58,552 nt of DNA, taken from NCBI GenBank assembly GCA_016217675.1, contig JACRHC010000125.1, positions 1-58,552 of the forward strand, read 5' to 3'. Made by a program: the position numbers and the translations under genes. Within the stretch, counting starts at the first letter, position 1. Each line of letters starts with the position of its first letter. The DNA comes from Nitrospirota bacterium. GTDB taxonomy: Bacteria > Nitrospirota > Thermodesulfovibrionia > Thermodesulfovibrionales > UBA6898. Of this stretch, positions 25,251 through 34,860 are shown one piece after another. Under the pieces are notes generated by a model. The model was not told the origin of the DNA. It saw only the letters and a list, made by a program, of their open reading frames with translations, and did not search any database.

Positions 25251-26945
25251 TCAATGCACTTCCCATATCTCAAAACGTTCCTGCGGTTCCTGAGAAAAGC
25301 CAAAACTCAGGAGCCCCCAATGCTGCGCGTAAAAGCCGGCCCTGCTCTGCCTGTGGAATATCTTAAGGGGGAGTGCAGATCTGAATTCCCGTGTGGCATA
25401 CAGTTGCAGCCGCGGGGTGAGCAGCATATGGGGCTGCCAGAACCGTGGCATCTCTGGTATAACGAGATAATCACCCTTCCGGGGCGCGCGCAAATCATTC
25501 AGGAGGTACCGGGCACCGACAGAGTCAAGGTAATACCGCATGCCCCATTCGCCGATGTACCATACATCCGGCGAACCATATTTCTCTGAACGGAACTGCT
25601 GCACTTCCCGTGCTATCTCCCTGTATGTGCCTGCATGAAAATAATCGGCGTACGCATTTGCAAGGCCAAAGAGGGCTGATAGCAGGAAGGCCGCAGCCAC
25701 AGGAAGAGTACTACGTTTTGCCCTCCCCCAATCAATTGCGCTGATTAAAAGCATAATGAGAGGAGGGATCGCCGGAAGGAGGTACCGGGCTGAGCCGAAA
25801 GGGAGTACAAACTGGTTATACCCGAGGACAGTCAACGCCCATGCAAGGAGAAAGAAGCGCTGCGGTGAGGATTCACCGGCCCGGTATGTCAGACGCACCG
25901 CCTCTGAAAGAGAAATAAGCGCTGTCGTGACCAGAACCGAAAGAAGTGTTGTCTCGAAAAATGGATAGCTGGCGTAAAGGGAGAAGAAAACGGCCATGAC
26001 AACAATACCTACTCCGAACATAACCGCAAGCCTTCTCCAGGCAGCTGAACAGACCGCATAAACTGCAAAAACAAAAAAAAGAGAAGTGCCGAGCAAAGCC
26101 AATATGCTGACCGCTCGGTCCGAAAACATTCCCGGCCCGTATCCCCGGGCAATTTCAGAGGCATTGTCAAGTCCGGTCACCGAGAGGCTGCTCTTTATGA
26201 GAGGGAAAATACCATACCGGGAATAGATCATCAAAACCCATGACACCATACATAAAACAGGGACAGCAAGACTGACAAGGGTCAACAAAATCAGACGCTG
26301 CCTTTTCCACGCATAGATAAGGACAAGGGGAATCAGGGCGAGCATCTGATAGGAAGAAAATATTGCGGCAGAAAGAAAAATGCTTCCGACAAAGGCATGC
26401 AGGGCACGCTCTTTTTCAATCGCCGATATATACCAGGCCAGAGACGTAAGAAACAGTGCAAGGGTGGGGACATCGGCCATGACGTTATGAGCATTAACAA
26501 GAAAGGCCGGAACTGCCATGAGAAACAAGGGCACAAGAAACGCCTTCCTGTTGACAGCCGGGAAGAGCAGGGAGGTCAACTTCGCCAGGGCAATAAGGGC
26601 CATAAAAGGAAAGATCAGAAAGGCAGCATGCATAGCCCTTTCACTCTCTCCAAAGGCTGCCCTGACGACCTTCATCATATAGGGGAGCAGAAACGGGTGA
26701 CTTGCTTCGTAGGGCAGATAGTGACGTATCACAACCCCTTTATACGGATAATCTGCAGGCGAGGCTTCGAGAGGATTCCATCCTATCAAGCCTGCTGAAT
26801 CAATAAAAAAAGAATCGTCAATATGAAATGCCTTGCCCAGAAAGGGGAGAAAAAAAACGGCGAACAGACCGATCCCGAAAAGCAACGGAAGAACATGCGT
26901 CCACCGGCGTTCGTCAGCTGATACTGCAGAAAAAACGGTCATCAT
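25251..26945 (-). CDS. PMT/ArnT-like GT-C glycosyltransferase
   Basis: The product is 564 aa from the paired ATG at 26945; upstream in-frame starts (to 27035) add a non-membrane tail and the ribosome site is weak for all. After the first helix comes the diagnostic acidic loop motif FHIDDSFFIDSAG (Asp43-Asp44), then HPFLLPYMMK and 10-11 more membrane helices. A C-terminal periplasmic part follows (YFHAGTYREIAREVQQFR, WYIGEWGMRYYLDS). This matches the ArnT/PMT_2 GT-C fold, which moves sugar from a polyprenyl phosphate to protein or lipid on the outer face of the inner membrane. Acceptor and sugar are unknown. It is 99 bases downstream of the TMTC-like gene on the same strand. Confidence 0.85.
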   Translation of the reverse strand: MMTVFSAVSADERRWTHVLPLLFGIGLFAVFFLPFLGKAFHIDDSFFIDSAGLIGWNPLEASPADYPYKGVVIRHYLPYEASHPFLLPYMMKVVRAAFGESERAMHAAFLIFPFMALIALAKLTSLLFPAVNRKAFLVPLFLMAVPAFLVNAHNVMADVPTLALFLTSLAWYISAIEKERALHAFVGSIFLSAAIFSSYQMLALIPLVLIYAWKRQRLILLTLVSLAVPVLCMVSWVLMIYSRYGIFPLIKSSLSVTGLDNASEIARGYGPGMFSDRAVSILALLGTSLFFVFAVYAVCSAAWRRLAVMFGVGIVVMAVFFSLYASYPFFETTLLSVLVTTALISLSEAVRLTYRAGESSPQRFFLLAWALTVLGYNQFVLPFGSARYLLPAIPPLIMLLISAIDWGRAKRSTLPVAAAFLLSALFGLANAYADYFHAGTYREIAREVQQFRSEKYGSPDVWYIGEWGMRYYLDSVGARYLLNDLRAPRKGDYLVIPEMPRFWQPHMLLTPRLQLYATREFRSALPLKIFHRQSRAGFYAQHWGLLSFGFSQEPQERFEIWEVH

Positions 26946-27044
26946 AAAACCGGATAATCCTCCCATTGGGCACCATTTGCATTTACTATATCCTTTCATT
27001 TCAGGAAAATACAGAAGCTGTGGCACAGAGGCCATGTTGCCTGC

Positions 27045-28988
27045 TCAGGGCAAGGCCTGCACTTTTTTGAGATCGTCCCTGGCCTGCTGAAAAAGATTGA
27101 GATTGTAATACGATCGCGCTCTGCTGAGATACGTGCGCTTGGAAGCCGGATTCAGTCTGAGCGCCTCGGTATAGTCAGCAACAGCGCTGTCATGCCGGCC
27201 TATCCGGGCAAAGGCAAGCCCCCGGTCATGGTAGTAATTGTACGGCGGAGATGAACTGACCGCCACAGCACGGGTAAGGTCTTCTATGCTTTCCAGGGTA
27301 TTTCCGCCATTCATGCGTGCAACACCGCGCAGATAGTACGCCTCAGCATAGTCCTGCTTTAAGGTAAGCGCCCGGGAAAAATCCCGCTCTGCCTCGGCCA
27401 GTCTGCTGGCCTTCAGAAACACATATCCCCGATAAAACAGGTTTATTTCATTGGGATAACCGGCTATTGCATTGCCCATTGCAACAGCAATGTTCAGATC
27501 CTGCTCTGCTTCGGGATACTGTCCGGCAGCAGCATATGCCTTGGCCCGGTTATGGTGTGAGGTAACCATCCAGGCATCAGCCTGGGTCAGCGCACCTGAA
27601 AACAACTGCAGTTCCTGCCGGTTAGCTGATACCCTTCCTGTCGTTCCCTGTTCGAGAATACTGCTCCAGAAGGAGATGCCGTCTTTCCATATCCTGACCT
27701 GCTGCACAGTCACAAAAGCAAGCAGGCAGGACAGGACCGCAACGATAACAAGCAGCATCCCGGCTGTTTTCCTCTTGTGAAGGCGGCCGTATCTGAGCAG
27801 GAGAGCGACACAAAGACCGGCGGCAAGAAAGGGGCCGACAGAGGCCAGATAGGCATAGCGGTCAGCGATTATCTGGAGTCCGGCCTTGACTATCCCCAGG
27901 ACAGGGAAAAGCGTAATGCAATAAAAAAGGCCAAGAGCGAGCCAAACCTTCTGTTTTCCTGCCTGTATGACTGCAGCAATTGCCAGCACACTGACAATAA
28001 CTGCCGGCAGCAGAAACTTTATTGCATGGAACGAGGCCTCTGCAGGTGTGGGGTAAAACGGTCTCAAGGGGTCAGGCCACAATATTTTACCTACGTACGC
28101 AGTGAGCCCGTACAGGCTGAACAAAACCCTGTCAGACAAGGGCATACTCTGGAGAGATATAACATAATGCGCTGTTCGTTGTGCTGCGAGTGTGAGTATT
28201 GCAGACACTGCGGATAACAAAATATAGGGCACTTTCTCTATCACAATGCGGTGAGGCGATGCCTTCCCGTCAAATCTGCCAAGCGGATACCAGTCAAGAA
28301 TCAGAAGCACCGCAGGAAGCGTAAGTGCCATTGGCTTGCTCATAAGTGACAGAGCAAAAAATACGAGAGAGGCAACACCAAAGCCCTTGCTCAGCCTGGG
28401 CACTGCCTCAGAATATTCACCGGCTCTTCCGCCAATAGAAACATGCCGGATGTAGCAGAGTACGCTCAATTGATAGAAAAAAGCATAAAGCAGGTCTTTC
28501 CGTTCCGAGGCCCAGGCAACAGATTCGACATGAATGGGATGCAGACCAAAAAAAAGACCTGTCACGCTTGCAGCTGTTAGGACCTCATCGCCGGAGAAGA
28601 ACTCGCGGTGGGGCATCTGCCGGCCTGCCGCCTGGATGAGGCGGGTCATGAGGACAACAATCAGAGCCGTATTCAGCCCGTGCAGGATCAGACTGGTGAG
28701 ATGATGCCCAAAGGGGTTAAGGCCCCAGAGAGCATAATCGAGCGCATGTGACAGCCAGGCAACAGGATGCCAGTTGCCGGCATGAAAACCGGTGAAGAAC
28801 TGCACAAGAGAATCAGGCCCCAAAGAGAGTATAAGACGGTTTTCATATATATAGAGATCATCGTCCCAGTTTACAAATCCGTTGTTCAGTATGCCAAGAT
28901 ACGCCAGGCATCCGATCAGTGCAACCGCTCCACCAAGCGCATAGGGCTGCAGTTCTTTCCGCTGCTGGAACCAGACGCTGAGGCTCAT
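27045..28988 (-). CDS. TMTC-like GT-C membrane protein with C-terminal TPR repeats
   Basis: The product is 647 aa from the ATG at 28988; a longer frame exists but its N-terminus is not membrane-like. The first loop carries NNGFVNWDDDLYIYENRLI (Asp42-44), followed by NWHPVAWLSH, LNPFGHHLTSLILH and HPIHVESVAWASERKD. These are characteristic of TMTC-type TPR proteins, some of which O-mannosylate proteins in eukaryotes. About ten helices precede a C-terminal region of four to five TPRs (about residues 470-640: QYPEAEQDLNIAVAMG, RLAEAERDFSRALTLK, NTLESIEDLTRAVAV, HDSAVADYTEALRLNP). The TPRs could bind the acceptor. It lies between the PMT-like gene and an exported protein of unknown family, all on the minus strand. 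Confidence 0.87.
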   Translation of the reverse strand: MSLSVWFQQRKELQPYALGGAVALIGCLAYLGILNNGFVNWDDDLYIYENRLILSLGPDSLVQFFTGFHAGNWHPVAWLSHALDYALWGLNPFGHHLTSLILHGLNTALIVVLMTRLIQAAGRQMPHREFFSGDEVLTAASVTGLFFGLHPIHVESVAWASERKDLLYAFFYQLSVLCYIRHVSIGGRAGEYSEAVPRLSKGFGVASLVFFALSLMSKPMALTLPAVLLILDWYPLGRFDGKASPHRIVIEKVPYILLSAVSAILTLAAQRTAHYVISLQSMPLSDRVLFSLYGLTAYVGKILWPDPLRPFYPTPAEASFHAIKFLLPAVIVSVLAIAAVIQAGKQKVWLALGLFYCITLFPVLGIVKAGLQIIADRYAYLASVGPFLAAGLCVALLLRYGRLHKRKTAGMLLVIVAVLSCLLAFVTVQQVRIWKDGISFWSSILEQGTTGRVSANRQELQLFSGALTQADAWMVTSHHNRAKAYAAAGQYPEAEQDLNIAVAMGNAIAGYPNEINLFYRGYVFLKASRLAEAERDFSRALTLKQDYAEAYYLRGVARMNGGNTLESIEDLTRAVAVSSSPPYNYYHDRGLAFARIGRHDSAVADYTEALRLNPASKRTYLSRARSYYNLNLFQQARDDLKKVQALP

Positions 28989-29051
28989 CGAAACAGTATC
29001 TCCGCCATTTTCAGGGTCGGCTACCTGACAAGCTGCCACGTGATGGCATAC

Positions 29052-30065
29052 TCAAAACTGCATCTGGAAAATTTTGTAATAGGGCAGTCGCTTAATTCTT
29101 ATTGTCTCCTCTTCAGGATCAGGGGAGGAGAACCCGCTTTTTTTGAAATACTTCCACATGGCCCGGTAGTTGATCCTGCCCTTTACCAGAAGCTTTACCG
29201 TGTCAGTAACCATGTCCGTAGGAGACACAGATGTGATATCGGCAACAAATGAAACATCTTCATATTTGTATTTGAGTCTGACCGATTCGTAAAAATTGTC
29301 CAGACATTTGCCAAGATACCCTCCCCCCAACATGAGCTTCTTCGCACCGGTATCATCAATAAATACCTGCAGCAGTTCGAGGTCCGGCCTTGTCAGGAAG
29401 CCGTTGTCATGCGTCTCCGACTCAATGTAGAGTATCGACGGGGACATGTTCGTCAGCTCGTTGATGAAACGGGCATATTCATCCCGGCCGTCGGCATAAC
29501 CGTTCAGGAGGTGCTGCCGGTAATTCCTCGGCAGCACAAGGATCACCAGTTTCTTCTCCATCGACATAAATTCAAGGAAATTTCGAATGAGGCGCTCCTG
29601 TTCTTTCATGACCATGATATTATAATCCCTGCCGAGTGTATTGTCGGACGCAAGACGCTCCACAAGGTTCAGGGCCGGGTATCCGCCGATTTCTTCAGCC
29701 TGTGGCAGGGGATGCTTTGCATGGAAATAAGCATAGTACCCGGGATGCACAATGAAATAGACATTGCCATTGTACAGGAACTGGCCAAAATCTTTGTAGC
29801 TCTCTTTCGGAATGCTGCGAAGGTCCCTGATCTTCAGACTGCTGTGCGCTTCCCTCAGCCACTCAGGGGATTTCTTCAGCGTACCGTTCCTCTCCATGAT
29901 TTCCTGGAAGACCCCTTTCATACGCCTGGACTCCTTCTGCGCAGCTGTCTCCTCCTTAGGTGCCTTGACCTCAGGGACTTCAGCATCATCGGCAGAGACA
30001 TGGAGTGCACCCCACGCAGCACAGAGCAGAAAGCAGAATATTACTCTCACACATTTCATAAACAT
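29052..30065 (-). CDS. Exported protein of an unrecognised alpha/beta family (copy A)
   Basis: The product is 337 aa with a signal peptide (MKCVRVIFCFLLCAAWGALHVSA) and no lipobox; ATGs at 30065 and 30059 are both possible. It is clearly paralogous to the lipoprotein at 31771. Shared blocks are the ESYK..GQFLY segment, NVYFIVHPGYYAYFH, KKLVILVLP, DEYARFINELTN, ILYIES, LMLGGGYLGKC and SVSPTDM. The alternation of buried strands ending in HP, LP and GGGY suggests a Rossmann-like alpha/beta domain with an invariant His and Cys. I do not recognise a family or activity. It is just upstream of the TMTC-like gene on the same strand, pointing to a periplasmic partner of the GT-C proteins. Confidence 0.8.
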   Translation of the reverse strand: MFMKCVRVIFCFLLCAAWGALHVSADDAEVPEVKAPKEETAAQKESRRMKGVFQEIMERNGTLKKSPEWLREAHSSLKIRDLRSIPKESYKDFGQFLYNGNVYFIVHPGYYAYFHAKHPLPQAEEIGGYPALNLVERLASDNTLGRDYNIMVMKEQERLIRNFLEFMSMEKKLVILVLPRNYRQHLLNGYADGRDEYARFINELTNMSPSILYIESETHDNGFLTRPDLELLQVFIDDTGAKKLMLGGGYLGKCLDNFYESVRLKYKYEDVSFVADITSVSPTDMVTDTVKLLVKGRINYRAMWKYFKKSGFSSPDPEEETIRIKRLPYYKIFQMQF

Positions 30066-30306
30066 GGAAAATTATGTATCATGGGAAATTATCTTGTCAA
30101 AAAAGCCTTCACATACGCCCCGGGCAGATATGCCTGAACTAAGATCCGTCTCAACAGGGAATTGCATCTTTATTCGTCCCCCTATCAGCATTGTCTGCGC
30201 TCGTTTGTGATTGTCAATGAAGTACGTGCAGCTTTTCAAATCAATCTGCCTCAGCCGATATTCTGATATTTCAAAACCTGTATCACTATGATAAACTTAA
30301 CGAGTT
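30066..30306. other. Divergent intergenic gap, nothing recognised
   Basis: The 241 bases between copy A of the unknown exported family and the gutted paralogue contain no credible gene and no clear promoter that I could identify. Confidence 0.4.
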
Positions 30307-30977
30307 TTGCGAATTCTCTCATATAAGAAAGTCCTTATAACAGCTTTGACGGTCCTGATCGTCATTAATGCCCTGGTGTTTCTCCTGCGGCCCATAGGAC
30401 ACCCGGATTTCTTCTGGCATTTAAGTACAGGAAAGTGGATATCAGAACACAGGACCCTTCCCTCGCAGGATCCTTTTTCCTATACAGCCCCCGTTTTATC
30501 ACCCAGGCCTATCTCATAGACTCAGGGTATACTGGTGATCTCGCTGGCAGGCCCTACTGGAAGACCATGTTTGACGTTTACAGCGTGCGCTTCGTAATTA
30601 CCCCTTTCATGCAGTTCGGCGGCGACCTTATCCCCCTTGTAGGGCTTCTGCTGGATGACCCGGACTGGACCCCTGTTTTTATTTCCGGAAACTCTGTTGT
30701 CTTCGTGCAGAAGGGCCGGGACAACGGTCATGTGATTGAAACCTATGGACAGCGAAAAGAAGACTTTATTGCCCGTCTTATCAGTGTCTGTAACGACATG
30801 ATTCGGTCAACCCCCGGAAACGCCTTCCCCTATATTGCAAAAGGTGATATCCTCCTGCGCAGCGGACGACTCGAAGAGGCCCTGCTATCCTATCGGAATG
30901 CATTAAGGGTTTCGCCCCTTAACCCGGCTGCCCGTTCACGGATACAGCAGTTAGAGCAGATGAGGAATCCCCGCTGA
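30307..30977 (+). pseudogene. Internally deleted copy of the GT-C/TPR family (paralogue 6)
   Basis: The first 63 codons (from a TTG) encode the family N-terminus: one helix, then HPDFFWHLSTGKWISE and DPFSYTAP. The frame then ends at 30519. From about 30490, in another frame, the family C-terminus resumes (FITQAYLID, LAGRPYWKTMFDVYSV, PYIAKGDILLRSGRLEEAL) and runs to 30977. Compared with the intact copy at 17887, about 375 codons covering all central helices are missing and the join is out of frame. The parts on either side are well conserved, so the deletion looks recent. The downstream part might still be translated as a short soluble TPR protein. Confidence 0.8.
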
Positions 30978-30990
30978 CTGAACAGTCATA

Positions 30991-31764
30991 TCAGGAACTC
31001 CTGTCAGATATGATTTTTCTTCCTGCAGGATCAAAGATAATAGACTTCGCAAGGCCGGTCTTCTGCAGAAGATACCGGGCAGTTGTCTGAAGCACACCAA
31101 ATCCATACCTCACACTTCTCCGGAAATTAATAGAAGAGGCGTCATCAAAATACTTGGTTGGACAGCTAATCTCTCCGATTCTGAAGCCGAACCAGACAGC
31201 CTGTGCAAGCATCTGGTTGTCGAAGACAAAATCATCGGAATTTTCTTCGAGTGGCAACGTTTCAAGAACAGTCCGGCTGAATGCCCGATATCCCGTGTGA
31301 TACTCCGAAAGCTTCACGCCGAGAACCACATTTTCTATCAGCGTCAGAAACCTGTTCGCAATGTATTTATAGAGCGGCATACCGCCTTTGATGGCCCCTC
31401 CGCCAAGAATTCTTGAGGCAAGGACAATATCATAGTGTCCGGATACGATCATGGATGCCATGGCAGTGACAAGCCGCGGTGAATACTGATAGTCCGGATG
31501 AAGCATCACCACGACATCTGCGCCATGCCCCAAGGCCTCGCGATAGCAGGTCTTCTGGTTTCCTCCGTACCCGAGGTTTTCAGCATGAATAATGGTGCGT
31601 ATACCGAGTTCATGAGCCTTTGCAGCTGTTTCGTCCCTGCTTGCGTCGTCCACAAGAATAACCTCATCCACAACGTCCATGGGAACCTCAGCAAAGGTCA
31701 TTTCAAGCGTTTTGGCAGCATTATAGGCCGGCATCACGACAACTATTTTATTGTTATGCAGCAT
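30991..31764 (-). CDS. GT2 glycosyltransferase, polyprenyl-phosphate hexose synthase-like
   Basis: The product is 257 aa with GT-A fold motifs of the DPM1-like GT2 family: [44 protein letters not shown] in the DxD position, SRILGGG and [11 protein letters not shown]. It has no C-terminal membrane helices, unlike the two GtrB-like enzymes at 40133 and 47575. It probably transfers a hexose from a nucleotide sugar to polyprenyl phosphate in the cytoplasm, which would supply donor lipid to the GT-C proteins nearby (inference). It is the last gene of the minus-strand run 36735-30991 and follows the unknown lipoprotein gene after 6 bases. Confidence 0.9.
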   Translation of the reverse strand: MLHNNKIVVVMPAYNAAKTLEMTFAEVPMDVVDEVILVDDASRDETAAKAHELGIRTIIHAENLGYGGNQKTCYREALGHGADVVVMLHPDYQYSPRLVTAMASMIVSGHYDIVLASRILGGGAIKGGMPLYKYIANRFLTLIENVVLGVKLSEYHTGYRAFSRTVLETLPLEENSDDFVFDNQMLAQAVWFGFRIGEISCPTKYFDDASSINFRRSVRYGFGVLQTTARYLLQKTGLAKSIIFDPAGRKIISDRSS

Positions 31765-31770
31765 CTGTTC

Positions 31771-32769
31771 CTATTGCTCAGCCGCGGAAAGGGAGAGGCG
31801 TTTCAGTTTTGGCGAAATCTCCTGATTACCTAAAGCATTCATTTCGAGGCTCCGCGAAAGCAGGGAAATGTCCACCTCACCGTCCGAAAGAAGCATATCA
31901 GAAGCCAGCGAAGATGAAATGTCTGAGGGGGAAATCGAAATAAGCTCCGGCACCAGATACAGTTTTTCTTCGCTGTAATACTGCTCCATATCCTTCAAAA
32001 AATCCTCGACGCAGCGCCCGACATAACCGCCGCCGACAAGTACTGATGCTGCCTTGATGCGGTACAGGAAACTGATGAGCCGCTTCCGGTCCTTCTCTGC
32101 CAGGGTGCCCCTGTTCGGCTTTTTTGAATACATATAGATCACCGAATCCGACTCGTTGGTAACCTCATTAAGGTATCTGAGATACTCGTCATTGCCTCCC
32201 TTGAACTGGTATCCCTCATAGGAAGAATATTTGCCCGGCAAAACAAGTATAATGAGCCTTTTTTCGGTTGAGGCATATTCAAGAAAATCCCGCAGATATT
32301 TTTCCTGGGCCTTAACAAGACGCACTTTATCGGAATATTCTGCCTCATTCAGAAAGCTGTCAAGGGCATTACGCAACGGAGGTGCACTTTTCGAAAGAGC
32401 TTTATCGGAACGACCACGCTCATGAAAAAAAGCATAATATGCAGGATGGACAATAATATATACACCGCCCTGATAGAGATATTGGCCATATTTTTCATAG
32501 CTCTCTTCCTTGATGCTGGCAAGATTCCTGATGCGGAACTTGCGATACGATTCCCTGATCCAGTCAGCATTGTCCTCGATAGTCCGGTTCCTGCCCTCAA
32601 TCTCGGCGAGCAAAGATGCAATACGCTGTTTTTCTGCTCCACTCGTCTCCTTGCCGGTCTGAACAGGCGCCTGGAGCGTATCAGCCATTCTGGTGGCGCA
32701 GCCGGCAGCAATCACAACAACAATCATTGTCAATACCGCCAGGTGCCCCTTCATGCTGTCAGATATCAT
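31771..32769 (-). CDS. Lipoprotein of an unrecognised alpha/beta family (copy B)
   Basis: The product is 332 aa with lipobox IAAGC (Cys24). The ATG overlaps the TGA of the TPR gene upstream (ATGA) and has AAGGA upstream, so I keep this start. It is paralogous to the exported protein at 29052: matching blocks are the ESYEKYGQYLYQG segment, VYIIVHPAYYAFFH, KRLIILVLP, DEYLRYLNEVTN, VIYMYS, VLVGGGYVGRC and SISPSDI. Copy A is a soluble exported form and copy B is lipid-anchored. Conserved His (HP.YYA) and Cys (GGGY.G.C) would be the first residues to consider as functional. Function unknown; operon partners are NHL, TPR and GT2 proteins. Confidence 0.82.
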   Translation of the reverse strand: MISDSMKGHLAVLTMIVVVIAAGCATRMADTLQAPVQTGKETSGAEKQRIASLLAEIEGRNRTIEDNADWIRESYRKFRIRNLASIKEESYEKYGQYLYQGGVYIIVHPAYYAFFHERGRSDKALSKSAPPLRNALDSFLNEAEYSDKVRLVKAQEKYLRDFLEYASTEKRLIILVLPGKYSSYEGYQFKGGNDEYLRYLNEVTNESDSVIYMYSKKPNRGTLAEKDRKRLISFLYRIKAASVLVGGGYVGRCVEDFLKDMEQYYSEEKLYLVPELISISPSDISSSLASDMLLSDGEVDISLLSRSLEMNALGNQEISPKLKRLSLSAAEQ

Positions 32770-33740
32770 CTGGCCAATTTCCTTTGCGCCGGCTTTTCAT
32801 CAGGATTGTCGCGCAGATATTTCTCAAGGTCCTCAATCTCCTCCTCAACAACGTCCTTCGGCGAAACATAATCAAAGACGGCAGTGTTTCCGTGCTTGAT
32901 ATAGAGCTTCAATTCTCCAATCGCTTCCTTAACCATGTCCTTGCGCAGGAACGTCCTGCCGAGGTTATAATGCGCCTTGGCAAAAGTCGGGGCAAGCTCA
33001 ACCGCCCTGCGATAGGCCTGAAAAGCCTCTTCGATCCTCTCTTCATGAGTAAGGGCATTGCCGATATTATAGTAAAAACCGGGATTGTCAGGCATCAGAT
33101 TCAGGGCCTTCTGGTATTCATTGATCGCATACAGATAAAAACCCATTTCTTTGTATCCATAACCCAGATTATTATGGGCCTGAGCAGAATAGGGGTTGAT
33201 CCTAACCGCATGTTTATATGCCCTTATCGCCTTCTCAAAATTCTCTTCCTCTTCATAGATCAGGCCTATCTGAAACCAGGCCCAAAAATCATCATCATTC
33301 TTTTCGACAGCCCGCTGAAACAACGCAAGGGCAGTCTTCGGGTTGATCCTGTTCCAGATCAGTCCCATAGCAGTCAACGCACCCGGCACGCCGCGCTCAG
33401 CCTGCGCAGAAAGTTCTTTCAACGCCTCCTCCCGTGCGCCTCTCTTCGCCCTGATAAGAGCAAGCAGCATATTTGCCTCAGCACTCCCGGAAATGCTGAG
33501 AGCCTTTTTTGCTGCAGCCTCAGCAGCGTCAAGACGATTAAGAAAATAATTCGCTTCAGCCAACCTCATCAGGTCCTCAGATGAGTCCTTGCCGTCCGGA
33601 GGGGGAGAATAAAACTGAAGGGTCTTTTTCCAATCGCCGGTCCTATGAAAATGGCGAAAATCCTTCTGTTCATCGGGCCATGCAGCAGCCGGTAAAACCA
33701 CGCAGAACAGAATAACCGGGATAAGGCGGCTGATAAGCAT
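32766..33740 (-). CDS. Exported TPR-repeat protein
   Basis: The product is 324 aa from the ATG at 33740. A signal peptide (MLISRLIPVILFCVVLPAAA) precedes seven or so TPR units, for example RLDAAEAAAKKALSIS, NFEKAIRAYKHAVRINP, YLYAINEYQKALNLMP, RIEEAFQAYRRAVELAP and MVKEAIGELKLYIKHG. The C-terminus is highly charged. As a periplasmic TPR protein it is probably an adaptor. It is coupled to the unknown lipoprotein downstream through an ATGA overlap and follows the NHL lipoprotein gene after 13 bases, so the NHL, TPR and unknown lipoprotein are likely to act together. Confidence 0.9.
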   Translation of the reverse strand: MLISRLIPVILFCVVLPAAAWPDEQKDFRHFHRTGDWKKTLQFYSPPPDGKDSSEDLMRLAEANYFLNRLDAAEAAAKKALSISGSAEANMLLALIRAKRGAREEALKELSAQAERGVPGALTAMGLIWNRINPKTALALFQRAVEKNDDDFWAWFQIGLIYEEEENFEKAIRAYKHAVRINPYSAQAHNNLGYGYKEMGFYLYAINEYQKALNLMPDNPGFYYNIGNALTHEERIEEAFQAYRRAVELAPTFAKAHYNLGRTFLRKDMVKEAIGELKLYIKHGNTAVFDYVSPKDVVEEEIEDLEKYLRDNPDEKPAQRKLAR

Positions 33741-33753
33741 CAAACAGCAGCTC

Positions 33754-34737
33754 TCACTTCAGATACTGAAACAGCTGCACCCGCTTGTTCAGCTGGTCTA
33801 CAATAAAGATCTGATCACGATCATCAATATAAATGGAGGAGGGAAGCATGAACTCGGCAGGCCCATTGCCGCTGGTGCCTACAGCAAGGAGCGTATTGCC
33901 GTCATAATCAAATATCTGGAAGTTCCCGAACGCAGCATCGAGGACATAGATATGACCCTCTGAATCCAGAGCAATGCCTTTAGGACGTGCAAATGTACCC
34001 GGAGACATCCCTATCTGGCCGATCGACTTGATATAGGTACCCTTTTCATCGAATATCTGGACCCTGAAGTTTCCGGAGTCAACAACATATATTCTGCCTT
34101 CATGGTCAACGGCAACGGCATAGGGAATTACAAACTCTCCGGGATTGCTCCCGCTTGTTCCGAATGAAAACAGCAGGATGCCATCCGTTGAATAGACAAA
34201 TATCTTATGTTTCCTTGCATCAGCCACCACGAGTCTCTTCCGTTTTTCGTCAACAGCAAGCCCTGCCGGGGAATCGAGCTCCTGCCTCCCCATTTCGAGA
34301 ATGACCTTGCCGGACCGGATATCAAGGCCATAGACCTTTTTTCGTGCAACATCGCCAACAAACAGGCGCTCGCCGGAAATCGCTATGCCGGTGGGTACCC
34401 GCAGGTCATCGGTACCCAGCATATCAAACTGACCGACAGCAAAATCGTAGGAATGGATGCCACCGATATCAGTGACATACATCTTCCCGCCCTGCGCTGC
34501 AATGCCAAAAGGCTTTACGAACTTCGTTTCCGAGGAACTTCCCGCAAAAAAGCTCTTCATCTTTTCCAGATTCGACTTTGCATCGAGACTGCCGATAATG
34601 GTATCAACGAATTTTATTCTCGGTTTTTCAGGGGGAAGCGGCCAGTAAAGTTCGGGGGGCCGCTCAACCACCGGTTGAGTTGCACAGGCCGAAACCATAA
34701 AGAGAGCGATCAGGGCAAGAAACTTTTTTATGCGCAT
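33754..34737 (-). CDS. NHL-repeat beta-propeller lipoprotein
   Basis: The product is 327 aa with lipobox MVSAC (Cys18) and the family motif YWPLPPEKPRIKFVDT. About six NHL blades follow (MYVTDIGGIHSYD, LFVGDVARKKVYGLD, LVVADARKHKIFVYS, IYVVDSGNFRVQIFD, IYVLDAAFGNFQIFD, IFIVDQLNKRVQLFQ). It is the third member of the set with 8031 and 19690; unlike those, no cytochrome gene is adjacent. Instead it heads a stretch with TPR and unknown lipoprotein genes, downstream of a GT-C/TPR paralogue. Likely a membrane-anchored scaffold. Confidence 0.9.
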   Translation of the reverse strand: MRIKKFLALIALFMVSACATQPVVERPPELYWPLPPEKPRIKFVDTIIGSLDAKSNLEKMKSFFAGSSSETKFVKPFGIAAQGGKMYVTDIGGIHSYDFAVGQFDMLGTDDLRVPTGIAISGERLFVGDVARKKVYGLDIRSGKVILEMGRQELDSPAGLAVDEKRKRLVVADARKHKIFVYSTDGILLFSFGTSGSNPGEFVIPYAVAVDHEGRIYVVDSGNFRVQIFDEKGTYIKSIGQIGMSPGTFARPKGIALDSEGHIYVLDAAFGNFQIFDYDGNTLLAVGTSGNGPAEFMLPSSIYIDDRDQIFIVDQLNKRVQLFQYLK

Positions 34738-34860
34738 GTGATGTTCACAGCCTTTCCTGGCAATATTGCGTTTATTTTATCAGAGGCATCCGGACTTCAG
34801 CAAATATCGCATGCAGTGCCTGCACCATAAACGGTCATCAACATCTCATGCAGGCTCCTC

